Shown here piece after piece: positions 49,495 through 60,900 of a DNA stretch of 64,000 nt. The notes under the pieces are model-generated. The model was not told where the DNA came from. It saw nothing but the letters and a program-made list of their open reading frames with translations, and searched no databases. Numbering within the stretch: position 1 is the stretch's first letter; every line of letters starts with the position of its first letter. A program made the position numbers and the translations under genes. Origin of the DNA: Escallonia rubra (Eukaryota > Streptophyta > Magnoliopsida > Escalloniales > Escalloniaceae); NCBI GenBank assembly GCA_033065855.1, contig JAVXUO010000080.1, forward strand, positions 186,001-250,000, in the 5' to 3' direction.

Positions 49495-49620
49495 TTATGT
49501 CATCAATATGTATTTTTTAAATTTCAATATTGTCCTCATTTTTTATCTACAAGGTATATACAATATAATAATTTATAAATCCTAATTTTCCAAATTAGAG
49601 TTTCAACCTAGATTCTCCCC
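49350..49620 (+). mobile_element. Remnant related to the left part of the 19.5-kb Mutator-like element
   Basis: CATGTCCTTGAGGTTAGGG, then TGAAATTATAATCAATGACACTAA, and after the TA run GTCATCAATATGTATTTT mirror, in order, CATGTTCCTGAGGTTAGGG, the following AATTACAGTCAATGATACTAA and GTCATCAATACGTATTTT in the element at 19496. I found no inverted partner end, so this copy is truncated or split. Confidence 0.6.
49439..49490. repeat. Long TA microsatellite
   Basis: About 25 TA units, inserted in the remnant copy of the Mutator-like end. Confidence 0.93.
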
Positions 49621-51000
49621 TTACCCCACCGCAGCTTCCTCGGCAAGCACTCAGCCTAAAAGTTGGCAAACTGGCTCATCCCTACCCGCCTCATCCTGGT
49701 GCCGACGAACGTTGGCGTCCATGTTATCTCACCTCGTCTGGCAGCCTCCACCGCCGTAAACAACCTCGACAGCAGCACAAACATGAAAATTTCAAAGTTG
49801 CCTAATCAGTCATAAATCTGTAACACTAGTTTTGTGTGCGTGTGTGTAGGCGTGTTAACTAGAGGTGTAGTGGGTCGTGGAAGGCTGATTGATAACAATT
49901 GTCATTTGTGGAAGGTCGATTTGATGTGGTGGTGGGCCGTCTGGTTGCGGTGGGTAAATTGGACAGGTGATGGGCTGACTGGACGCAATGGTAAGCTGAT
50001 TAGTGGTGGTGATAAGGCTACTTTGGTGGTGGTTAATGGCGGCGGCTGTCGTGGTGTTGGGTAGTAGTTTGACGCAAATAAGAATCTTATACGTCTTCTT
50101 CCATATTTTGAACCCCAAATTCAAAATTTCATTTTTGTTCAATTTAAGGGTATATATTGAACACGAAATGCAGAGCAAGAGAAAGACAGTTGGATGCAAA
50201 AATGAAAAGTACAAGTTTCTTATAAAGCAACAGAGAGTCTCTGAAAGTAAAGATTGCAAGACATCAATTATTGCATAAGCAATATAAGCAATTGCAGGAA
50301 AAAAGATACTAAAAGCAGTTGCAGAGAAAGAGACCATACAAGCACGTGCAGAGAAAGAGACCATAGAAACAATTGCAAGCAAATAGCCTATCCTGATCGA
50401 TGATGATGAGACTCTCAAAAGTTTTCAAAAGAAGAAAAATGCTAAAAACAAAAAAGTTAGGTCCGTGACCAAAAACATCTGCAGGAAGATGATAAAGATT
50501 GAGAATGATTAGCATAGTAATATTACTTTATAGGAAATGAACAATTTTGGATTATTTAGTTATGCTACTTTGACATTCTAATGTTTCAACGTCCTTCCAA
50601 GAATAATTTCAAGTATATTGGCATTAGCAATTTCGCATTTAAATGTAAGATTATGTTTTTTGCAATTAACTTTTCATGCTCTGAGTATTTCATTAACAGT
50701 TCATAATTGATTTTACTTATTATGATTTAGTTAAATAGTCGTAGTAGTGAAGTTTTAATAGTTTTAATTGCATTTTTCATTAACGTAGATGGGTTTGATA
50801 GCAAAACATTTGTACCCACGAATATGGAGGGTACGGTAAGAACAATTTTTTGCTTAATTATCAAATATTTAGTTACTTTTGCATGCATTCATAAACTTTA
50901 CAAGTACACCTTTAGTGTTATAGAGTGCTTTGCATGAGTTCTTTGCACATGTTAGTGTAGGTTTAAGCTATAGAAAAAATAAAATTTGCGTAGTTAATAT
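49621..51000. other. Spacer without recognised gene
   Basis: Includes GTGG-rich DNA (49840-50060) and a short internal repeat of GCAGAGAAAGAGACCATA near 50317-50375. Open frames here are short and lack recognisable domains. Confidence 0.45.
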
Positions 51001-51049
51001 TGTAAGCATATTTTTCTATATTTTTTGAGTTGAAGCCTAAATGTGTACC

Positions 51050-52038
51050 ATTGCATATTTTCCTTTAGTGAAATATTCAACTTCAGTAGAGATGCTTATA
51101 AGAAAATGGCAAAAACTTTAGAAGTGAAAGATAGAAATTTTGGAAGATCCTTGAAAGTTATAGCTAATAGATTTGTTACTTAAGTTAGTAAATTTTAATA
51201 TGTGATCTGTCACAAACTTTTTTGTACATTTATTAATTATAATTCATTTCTGTTAGACACTTCACTTTAGAAAAAAAAATTGGGGTAAATGTTTTTAGGC
51301 CTAATCTCAAAACTGTACCCTCAACTTTACACCCAGTACAGTTTTAGTACCCAAGTTTGAAGGTGCGTCAAAAAAGTACCCAACTTTAAAAAAACGTATC
51401 AAATCAGTACCTCACCTAACAGAGGATGTGAGAGAGATTTTTTTTTGTTTTGTATGAGATAGAGTAGAAAAGGACGGCCCACATGGACATGCTTTATGTC
51501 CTTTTTTCATAATGACAGTCATACTCCTCTGACTTTCTAACGGCATCCATCGTCTGTCAATTTCACTTCGTAAACGTATATAATGCCTTAGAAATATGTT
51601 GCAAGAAATTGGACATGTCCAATATATACACTTGACGTTAATTGTATCTGGAAAAAAAAAATTCTTCACTTTTATTACTACAATGTCAAACTCATAGTGA
51701 TTCGTGAGAATTAGATTTTTGTGCAAGATGTTTAAAACTGATTACAAAATTTATATACCTTGGATAACAAGATATAATATGGGACAGCCAGGAATTTCTT
51801 TAACGGCAACTTGATGTGGTCATAATTGACATTAAAAAGTCGGCTTTGAAACTAAGACTATCTTTTGTGTAATGAACTTTCCATACTTCGAGTCTTTGAT
51901 TAGTTGTTAATAACTAATTTACTTACTATGATTTAATTGTTGTATTCTCTAAATTAATTGGAACTTTAATCCCAACAAGTTTAGAACACTATTATTTCAA
52001 ATAACATATAACGTATGAAGCACGTGATTCTTACTAGT
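51050..52038 (+). mobile_element. Helitron-like repeat, copy A
   Basis: Shares several ordered blocks with copy B (52985-53864), for example GAAAGTTATAGCTAAT with its counterpart, AACAAGATATAATATGG, and GCAACTTGATGTGG. It ends with a short hairpin (ACGT ... ACGT at 52011-52025), then GATTCTTA, then CTAGT at 52034-52038 followed by T, the classic 3' end of a non-autonomous Helitron. About 290 bases (near 51270-51560) absent from copy B look like a later insertion. The 5' end is not defined. Confidence 0.55.
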
Positions 52039-52984
52039 TTATATTAAACATGTAATGCATATGTATAAATATAAGGTAAAAAAAACATAGATTTGTGAAC
52101 ATTATTGAAATTACTTACTTCATTATCATTATCTGATATCAACTTCAACATTTATTTCGTAGTATAAATTTCAATAAGACATACACAGACACACATGTAT
52201 GTAGACTTTTTAGATGAGTAGGTTTAATATTATCATATAGGTCTGTGTTAAAAATAGAAGTCGTACGGCAAATTACATGCACAACTAAGTTAATAGCCTT
52301 ATTGTACTACTAAAATGAACAAAGTTATGCTAGATAAAAATAAAAGAGAGGTTTAGAATACGCTATCAAGAGAAATTTAGAGTATACTATAAATTTTTTA
52401 ACTAAAAAGTAGAGAAAAGAAAGTATAATTAAGATTAAGCGTAATTTAAACAAATTGTACTCGAACGTTAGAACCTAAGATAAAAAAAAAGTTAAAAAAA
52501 AGACTTGCTTTGTACTTTAATCTTAAAATAAGAGATACATGAAAATTATACTCCCTTCGTCCTAAATTATTTGATCATATTTGACTGCACGCTTATTTGG
52601 AATATAAGTCTTATTATATGAGTTTTCAATTCTATCCAGAGAGAGAGAGAGAGAGAGAGAGGGAGGGAGGAAGAAAGTAGTTCAGTAGAGAGAAATGGGT
52701 GGGTTGAGGATTAAATGTGGAGAGAGAAGTAGAATAAAAAAAATGTACAAAGGGTAAACATGTAAAGATACATATAAAAGCTTCCTTAATTTGGAAACTA
52801 ATCAATTTTTTTTAGGACAGCCCGAAAAAAAAATATGATAATTTTTTTTAGGACATATGGAGTAACATACTACATCATTACCAAAAGCAAATAAACTGCA
52901 GGATACATTTTGACTCCCAATAATCATCGGTACAATAAATGACCATCACTTTACAGAAAGAAACAAGATGGATAATGAATAATA
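52039..52984. other. AT-rich spacer between Helitron-like copies
   Basis: Contains a GA microsatellite (about 52638-52662). No gene recognised. Confidence 0.5.
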
Positions 52985-53864
52985 CTGAAAATCTTAAGTG
53001 ATGATATTTTGAACTTTATTGGTGATCTTGCAAGAAAAAGTGCTGAAACTCTAAAAGTGAACGATAGAAAACCTTTAGAAAGATCATTGAAAGTTAGGGC
53101 TACTAATTAAATTTATTGCCTAAGCAATCAGTTTTCTACAATTGTCTTACTAGATCTCTTGAATTTGCTTGATTCTTGGTTTTAAAGATGTAACATTCAA
53201 ACTCCTAACTCATTTCGTCTTATAAATTTTGTTATACATTTATAATCATAACTTCTTCTCGTGAGACACTTTACTCTCAAAATACTTTTCAGGTTAATCT
53301 TTGAACTTTCATTAGTATCACTTAATTATAATTCAAACTTCTTCTTTATTTCATTTCCTAGACTTACATATATGCCATCAAAACATATTACAGGAAATTA
53401 GACAACTCCACTATATAGACTTGATATTAATCATCTCTAAACACTTTCTTCCCTTTTATTATTGTACAGGCAAGCATGTAGTGTTTCATGAGAGTTAGAT
53501 ATTTTTGAACGATGTTTGAGACTAATTACAATGTCAATGTACTTTCAATAACAAGATATAATATGGAACAGTCAAGATTTTATTTTGCAGCAACTTGATG
53601 TGACGAAAGAAATAAGTATGACATATAGTGAAAAATAATAATGATAATTGGAGTGAAAAATTCAAATTTGAAAATAAAACTGTGTTTTGTGCATTGAACT
53701 TTTTGTACTTCGAGTCTTTGATTAGTAGTTAACAACTGATTTAATATTATAATTTAATTATAATAGTCGTATTGATTAATTTTAATTGTGTTTTTCACCA
53801 AGGTTTACAATATTTTTTATTTTAAATTACTATATAACGTGCAAAACACGCGATTCTTACTAGT
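52985..53864 (+). mobile_element. Helitron-like repeat, copy B
   Basis: Homologous to copy A. The end is a CGTG-CAAAA-CACG hairpin (53838-53850), then CGATTCTTA, then CTAGT (53860-53864) followed by T. Hairpin, spacing, CTAGT and the T flank together fit a Helitron 3' terminus. There is no Rep/helicase coding sequence. Confidence 0.6.
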
Positions 53865-54164
53865 TACTTGTAAACACAACATATATCACAAGGTAATGAC
53901 ACACTCAGATTGGAAACTTTAAAAGACGATGTTCGAGATTGATTCTCAAATGTAAATTTTCAATTAAATTGAAGTTAGTTCTTAAAATCAATATTATTAA
54001 TCTGTTTTAATCAAAATAAATAAAAAGTCATGGAATGTGTTAGGGTAAAAAGTAAGTAAAAAAGGGAAGAAGAAAGAACTATGGATCAATCTTAAGCATT
54101 TTGAATCAGAGTTAATTGGTCTACTTTTTTTGCAAAACGCTTCAATACTTCATAAAATTTAATT

Positions 54165-54200
54165 AGACTAGCTAATGGACCAGTGCAAATGCACGGGATG
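54165..54200 (-). mobile_element. Possible Helitron 3' end on the minus strand
   Basis: On the minus strand a GTGCATTTGCAC hairpin is followed by eleven bases and CTAGT, as in Helitron termini. The next base is C where T is expected, and the rest of the element could not be traced. Confidence 0.35.
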
Positions 54201-54734
54201 GTATGCAGTTTAATTTAATTGTCAATCATGAGCTATAAAATAGGAGATCAAGAATTCCAACAAACAAAAACAGATTATGAGTTTTATGTGCTAATGCATA
54301 TTTATACGTTGAACATAATACTTGACATCGTGTATAAACTTATCGTATAAATTAGCCCACAACTTAAGACAATAAGAAGTGTATTGGTGATAACTGGTCA
54401 AGGCATCATTCTTCAAAGATGATAATCAAATTCACCAAATCTCCGCTAATCATTTATACAAACATCTAAGGTTGGTGCAAAAGTTATGAGATAGGCAAAG
54501 CAAAAAGGAAGTATAGTACCTGCTATATCGTCTTCAAAGAACTATACCATCTCGTCTAGCATTTAATCAACCTTTGTTAGATACATGTATTACTTTAATT
54601 TTCAATTACCCTAAAACTAAAGTATGAACTAATCTCTTAAAAAATTACGTCAATAACATTCTTGCCCAAAAAATAATAGGGAAACACAATACCTAAATTG
54701 TAATTTAAAATTTTATATAATTACAGAAGTGATC

Positions 54735-55389
54735 GACCTGGCAATCGGGTAAACCGGACGAGTACGGATAAAATCAGATCGGGGTAAAAATTACCCATTT
54801 TTTCGGGTAATTTTTCACTGGGTCCGTACCCTACCCTTACAGGTAAGGTATTACCCGCGGGTAAAAAGAGCTTGAAGAGTGAAGGCTGAAGACTAGAGGC
54901 ACAAGACCTATATGTCTGAAAACTGGTCGCCGGCGGTGGAGGTAAAAAGGACGATTGACGGTGTCGTCACGATTCACGATCACCGGCGGTGGAGGTACAT
55001 GAGCGTAGAGGAGCCGGCGGTGGAGGTGGAGGTACGACCCTTGATCGACAGTGTCACGATCTGCCGGATCTGGTCACCGGCGGTAGAGAGACAAAGTTGA
55101 AAGCACCAGATTTGTGTGGCGGCGTAAGAGAACTCTTAAGTCTCTGATGGAGACGAGAGGAGAGAAATGTGTGACTGTGTGAGAAATCAAAATGAGCCGA
55201 AAAGGGTTTAGGTTTAGGGCATTGATTTTCTTCTATATATACCCCAGGAAAACGGATACCCGAAAACCGACCCGGACAGACCCAAAAATTATTGATCGGT
55301 TTGGGTACGGGTCAAAATTGCACGGGTAGTCTATATAGGTACCCGTACCCGGGGTTTTTGAACGGGTACGGGTAGAAAATTGCCAGGTC
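54735..55389. mobile_element. Non-autonomous hAT-like DNA transposon, 655 bp
   Basis: GACCTGGCAAT at the left end (54735-54745) is matched exactly by ATTGCCAGGTC at the right end (55379-55389). Dense subterminal CGGGTAA, GGGTAC and TACCCG words flank a GC-rich core with four CCGGCGGTGGAGG-like units (54930-55085). No transposase. The architecture copies the other two hAT-like elements. Flanks are only weakly similar (GTGATC against CTCATC), so the target duplication is eroded or my boundaries are a base or two off. Confidence 0.72.
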
Positions 55390-56417
55390 TCTCATCTATT
55401 GTTTGTAGCTGATGTGCTTTACTATTAACGACCAAAAAGAGTAGAGATCATACATATAAGATTAAAAGTTCAAGCATAAACATTATAAATTTTGAATGAT
55501 GTCTGATTATAAACACGTGCTTGCAGTCCAATAAACTTATTTGCATGGTTAGCTGCACGCCAAATTACGATTACATACTAATTGTTGCATACACTTCTGG
55601 ATGTGTTTTCACTTCACCATATGTGAGTGTGAGTTGTATTCCGGCGAGGGCCACATACACAATAAAAACTTGTAGCCTTACAAGGTTTAGTCATAAGTTA
55701 TAAGGAATGAAAGATTGAACGTTGGTTTTGGTCATCGATTAGCAAAGAGGGCTTATATGGTAGTTCTCCATTTTCGTCATTTCAGAATAAGACAACCAAG
55801 CCACTTAAAAATTAAGCGAATTGCACAAAACCGTAAGAAAACTACTCTGACATGTAGCCACATTAGGCTTAGCCAAAACCAAAGGCATTGCATGTCTCAA
55901 AAGCTAATGATCCAATACTTAAAGTGGTATTCTCTGGTTTAAAAAAAAAAAAAAAAAAAAAAGTGGTAAAATATTCCGCTGAAAAAGTTAATCGATAATA
56001 AATTGATTAAATTCTCCATAGAAATACTCATTTCGTAAACTAAGCGCTAATGCTGAATTCAGCAGAAAAAACACATCTTTAGAGACAATATTGATAATTA
56101 ATAAGCAGCATGTTTGTGGTTGTATACTCTGCAAAAAATTCTTAAGCACTTCCAAAATGTAATTGTCACTAATTTGAACTTGTTTCTTATATACGCACCT
56201 TTAGCAACAAACGGATATAGAGGGGGGGTAGGCTCATAAGATCCATGAACAACCAAGTTATTAGGATTTTACATGATAGTAACTTGCAACTAATCCAACG
56301 AAAGTCGCGACCCCTTTTTTTCTTGATAGTTCAATTATAGAAAATATCTCTTATAGGGTGGGCATACAAATCAAAGAATATACTATAAGCAACATAGAGT
56401 TCTAGCAATATTAAGAA

Positions 56418-56516
56418 ATTAACTGCATGTAGTCCAGAAATTGTTGATAAAACTATTAAACGACGATTAATTGCATGTAGTCCAGAAGTTGTTGATAAAA
56501 CTATTAAACGGCAAAA
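56418..56516. repeat. About 50-bp tandem duplication
   Basis: TGCATGTAGTCCAGAA, then TTGTTGATAAAACTATTAAACG, occurs twice in direct succession with three or four differences. Confidence 0.88.
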
Positions 56517-57204
56517 CCCATAACAACAATTTCCAACATAATTAACAACTACCTACTCAAGCAACCTTCGGTGCAATCTTTAATCCAAAAAAATCAACAA
56601 TCTATGTTGTATATAAATAGAATAAAAGAAACTTTGAGATAACTCTACTATGGTGTATGATCACAACTACCCAATTGGGTTAGGAGTGACAGGATGGACT
56701 TGGAAATCCAGATGTTTTGTGAGCTATGCGAGTTAGAATTTGGGATAATGAATCAGGCAAGGAAGGATGTTATACAAATTAGAGGATGCAAAAGTGCTTC
56801 ATCTGACTTGTAGACATTAATGGTACTCTTGTATTCTAGTGGAACATCATACATTAAGGTATGGTGGTTCATACTAAGATCCTTAAATTTAGATTATTAC
56901 CTAAATAGGTACCAGCCTAAATCTTTACTCCGTTGGCGTGCAAATTTAACATAGATCAATACATAACTCCTCGGAATCTTCAGAGTTAGCTCATTCAAGA
57001 TGGGGTTTCCAAGACTTGCTTCTAGACTCCTCAAGGATTTACGCCAGATTGCAGAAAGTGGTGAAGAAGAGCCATAGAAAAGCAGAGAGAGTCACAGAAG
57101 GGTAAAAGGAAGAGAGAAGAAGAAAGATAGGTGAAAGAGAAATTGATTAAGCGGGGGGCTCCACTGCGCACCTTAATTGCTGGAACAATAAGATGTCGAG
57201 TCCA

Positions 57205-57345
57205 AATTAAAGTGAATTAGAAGTCCAGATTAATTGTAACAATAATAGAGAAGTTCAGATTATAAGTCCACATTCAAGGTAAACTTAATATAGAAGTTCA
57301 GATTAGAAGTTCACCTTCAAGTTAAACTCGAGTTCACCAAAAAGA
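57205..57345. repeat. Degenerate tandem repeats with GAAGTTCAGATTA core
   Basis: Three or more imperfect units combine AGAAGTTCAGATTA, AAGTCCACATTCAAGG and AAACTTAA-like words. Related words recur to about 57510. Confidence 0.6.
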
Positions 57346-57988
57346 GAATTGAAAAAAAGGACACGTGACGACATCTCATAGAAGATTGATCGAAGGATAC
57401 GTCCAGATATACTACAGTAGGATTATAGTTCCAGATTCATTACAATAGGAAGTCAAACTCAAGGTATACTACTTAAGATTAAAAACATCATAAATCCATA
57501 TTCAAGGTAACCTCAGAACTAACATTGATATATTATATTGATTGATATTGATATTGATTTGATCATTTACAGAATAAATCCAAAACAGCCTTAGTATGAA
57601 CAGCCAATATGACAGATAAATGAACGCGAAAAGTACTTTTATGAAGAGCGGGTATAAGATATCAGCTGTCAAAATTAGATACTTGAGAGATCATCTACAT
57701 GCTGCTTCTAACTCCTCACTGAATTAATTTTTACAATCAATAGAATGTTTTCCACCTTCAGTTAACAATTAGATAAGTGGTTCCTTGGAGACTTTCAGGC
57801 ATGACGCAAACACTATATGCTCTTCCATAAATAAAGGAAAAGGAAATAGAAAACTAAAGAAGCTTCCATGCAGACGAATCCTAATCTAGGTCAATCAATG
57901 CCAGCGCTCGATTCAGTTAATACATTAGTACAACTTTGGACCATATTTGGAATCCACTTTGGAGAAGATTGGCAACCTGTGATTCCAT

Positions 57989-60900
57989 TCAGTTTGCACT
58001 AACATGAACCGCCAAATCCAGAGCAACGGCTTCTTTCTCTTCTGGTTCCGATCTTGATTCCCCATTTTGGGATGATATACTAGTATTGGCTCCCGATGAA
58101 TTATGGGTTACGGTTCTACCAGAAGGCATATCATGATCGTGCTTTCCCTCGTAAGTGGTAATAACCACTTTCGGATCATGGGATGCCCTTTCCACATGTT
58201 TTTTAACGGGGCAACCAGCACTCGAGCATCTATAATAACTCCTGCATAATATGAGCATAAAGTCTGTCACTCAAGTTTACTCAAAATATGTAGAAGAGAA
58301 TACTAAAGAGGTGTCCAAGGGAATTAGTAAACTCTTGTGAGCCGTTAAGTGAGGTACAATGAGCAAGTTGCTGAAGTACTAGTTTACATGCAAAGCAGCA
58401 ATGTGGTATAGCGGCAACACATAGCTCTCGAGGAATAAAGGGAGAGGTGCTGTAGAAAGGGAGCGGAATGGTGCTCATAACTATTTTTGCCTAGGCAAAA
58501 AGTTGCATAACTGAGCTTCAGAAATACCATTTATCAGACAACAGAATCTTTAGGTCATGGTTTTAGCACGTATATATATCCTTACAGATAACAACAATAA
58601 TGCGAAGTTTCGGCGTTGGGAATACCTACAAATCTCCCTATAAACATTTGAAGCTTTCTCTTTATGGAGATACCAAAAAGAGAACATGAGATTCTCTCTC
58701 CACTTCTCAAGTAAAATACTCGACCTTAGTTTTGTTGACACTTGAAGTGCCTTGCAACGACAACTTTAGAACCTTCAGCACCAATAGTGGTGTTCAGGTG
58801 AATTTCTTGGATCATTCGTATTTAAGTGGGAGAACAGATCTGAAAAGATTTTTAACCCTAAATTTCACATTTACAAGGAGCCTAGGCGTTAACGGTAACA
58901 AAGTTTCAACACGGAAGAAAATTGAGAAGTCAAGCTAATTACGTTTTTGAGTATTTTCTTCAATTGTCAAGGTTACTTTTATCGAAGTCCAATTAGTCTG
59001 GGTATTTTGCATACTAAAAGATGAAGTTTGCAATATTATAGTTTTATATTCTAAAGCATGGTCTTTAGGATGTACTTTTATTATGTTTTTTGGAATGAAT
59101 TCTACATTTTAGAAACCAAACATGTCCTATGAGGTAGTTATTTTGTACTAAATATTTTCTTTTATGTCACTTCTAGAAAAGATTCTTTTGATGCCAAGTG
59201 CCAATATTCTAAGCAGGTAGTTTACAACACCAAAGTGGTGTTACACCAAATACCAAATGGTGTTGGTTTTTTATAGTAAAGATACAGATATAAGGACTTT
59301 ATCCTTGTCCTGAGAGAATTTAATAGTTAAGCTAAAAATTTAATCTACTAACATATAAACCAGCTCGAGATTCTATAACAGGCACAGATCACCAAGCAGC
59401 TTTGTAAACCTGATAAGAGTTCATTTCGCCGGTTTCCTGGTCAAGAGGCTATCGCTATTGCTAAATTTGAAAGTTTTGTGCCAGAGCACTCGCAAAGGTA
59501 ACGCGAAGAAGCCATTAACCAGCTTACTGAACTAGAGAAACCTGATGGATTAACCATTAACCAGCCATTAACCACAGCTATCTAAAAATAATCCGCCTTG
59601 CATTGTCAGTTCGTGGGATTCCGGTTGGCATTGTCCCCAACATAGAAACCCTCGACGACTGAGTCAAAGAAGAATACCTAGCTCAGCCTCTCAGTTGAAA
59701 CTTAGTTGAATTTTCAATGAAATTGTCCCAGCAAATCAAAGTTGGATACTACCGGGCAAAATGTCCATCCGGTCCAATATCGAGCACACCGAGTTTAAGA
59801 TTTTGGCGCAGGACGGAAGCATTTTTGTCGCGATATGATCCGACTTTGTAAATTTGCTTGTTATCATACAAGCTTATGAAGATAACAACGTTGAAACAAA
59901 ATCCAGCGACGGTAACACAGCACAAACAGAATATTATATTCTCAAAGAGAGAGTAACTGTATTGACCAATAGATCGATTAATCCCGAAGATACAACTAGG
60001 GTATTATAAAAGTCCCCATAAGACTTGCAAGACACCTTAGAACCTTCTAAAATTCTACCTAAGGACTTAATTTTGACTAACAAGGCACCAATCCTTCTAG
60101 AACAAGAAAATAAAATCACCTAAAGCTAAATTCCAAAATTTACATTTAAAGTACGTAGGCACGAACTTATAAACTCCTTTTTTTTTTTTTTTTTCCCCCA
60201 TCGGGGATTTTTCATAGTTAAAACTGAGCCAACCAAAGTTGAAATGTCAAATTGTTGATGCACTTCAAGGCCACATAAAATCAAGATGAAGTCAAATCTA
60301 AAATGAGAGAAGATGACAAGAAGACAATGAGCCAAAACGGAAGTTCCCTCAAGCTTAGAACTTAACAAAGCCCAAGTCCCATAGTAGTTCGGTCAGCTAA
60401 TGAAACCAGCGAAGTAGGAACGTGCGGATATTCAGTTAACTGCAAAAGCCAAAAGTTGGTTTGAGAGTTGAGGCTGACATCCATAGTCCAAACCAGAGAA
60501 GACAACCTTGATCTAGCAAAATTCACCAATTTTTCCAATCAACTGCCTGTAGTTGAGTGGTTGTATTATGTACCTCAATGTTTAACTAGACTACTGATAC
60601 GAGACATATGCATTGCGGCTTGCAAATCTAGTCCGTAGCCAATCAGGTACAAGTCATCTGATGCAGTACCTTTACGTATAATTTTATTTGCAAATTAAAT
60701 GGTCAGCGACACACTAAAGGGTGAAGTACCACTGAAATCTGTTGCAATACCAGCAAAGCACTTGCCCGTAATGTGCTGAGTTTCTTGATACAGTGGAAAG
60801 CTGGTAAACTATTTGTGAGTACCTATGTATAATCAAAGCAAAGATCGAAGGATTTGCAAAACCTTTTCCTTTCCCCTTGCTAAGCAATGACAATAAGACA

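Larger units (their letters stand above)
55390..57988. other. Spacer and 3' flank of the WRKY gene
   Basis: Holds a poly-A run (about 55940-55961), a 50-bp tandem duplication and a set of GAAGTTCAGATT repeats (separate entries). The part adjacent to 57988 presumably includes the WRKY 3' UTR. Confidence 0.5.

Noticed and set aside
49855-50418. A 187-codon minus-strand frame as a gene
   Set aside because: Hydrophobic then threonine/proline-rich low-complexity reading in repeat-rich DNA. No homology recognised, no plausible promoter context.
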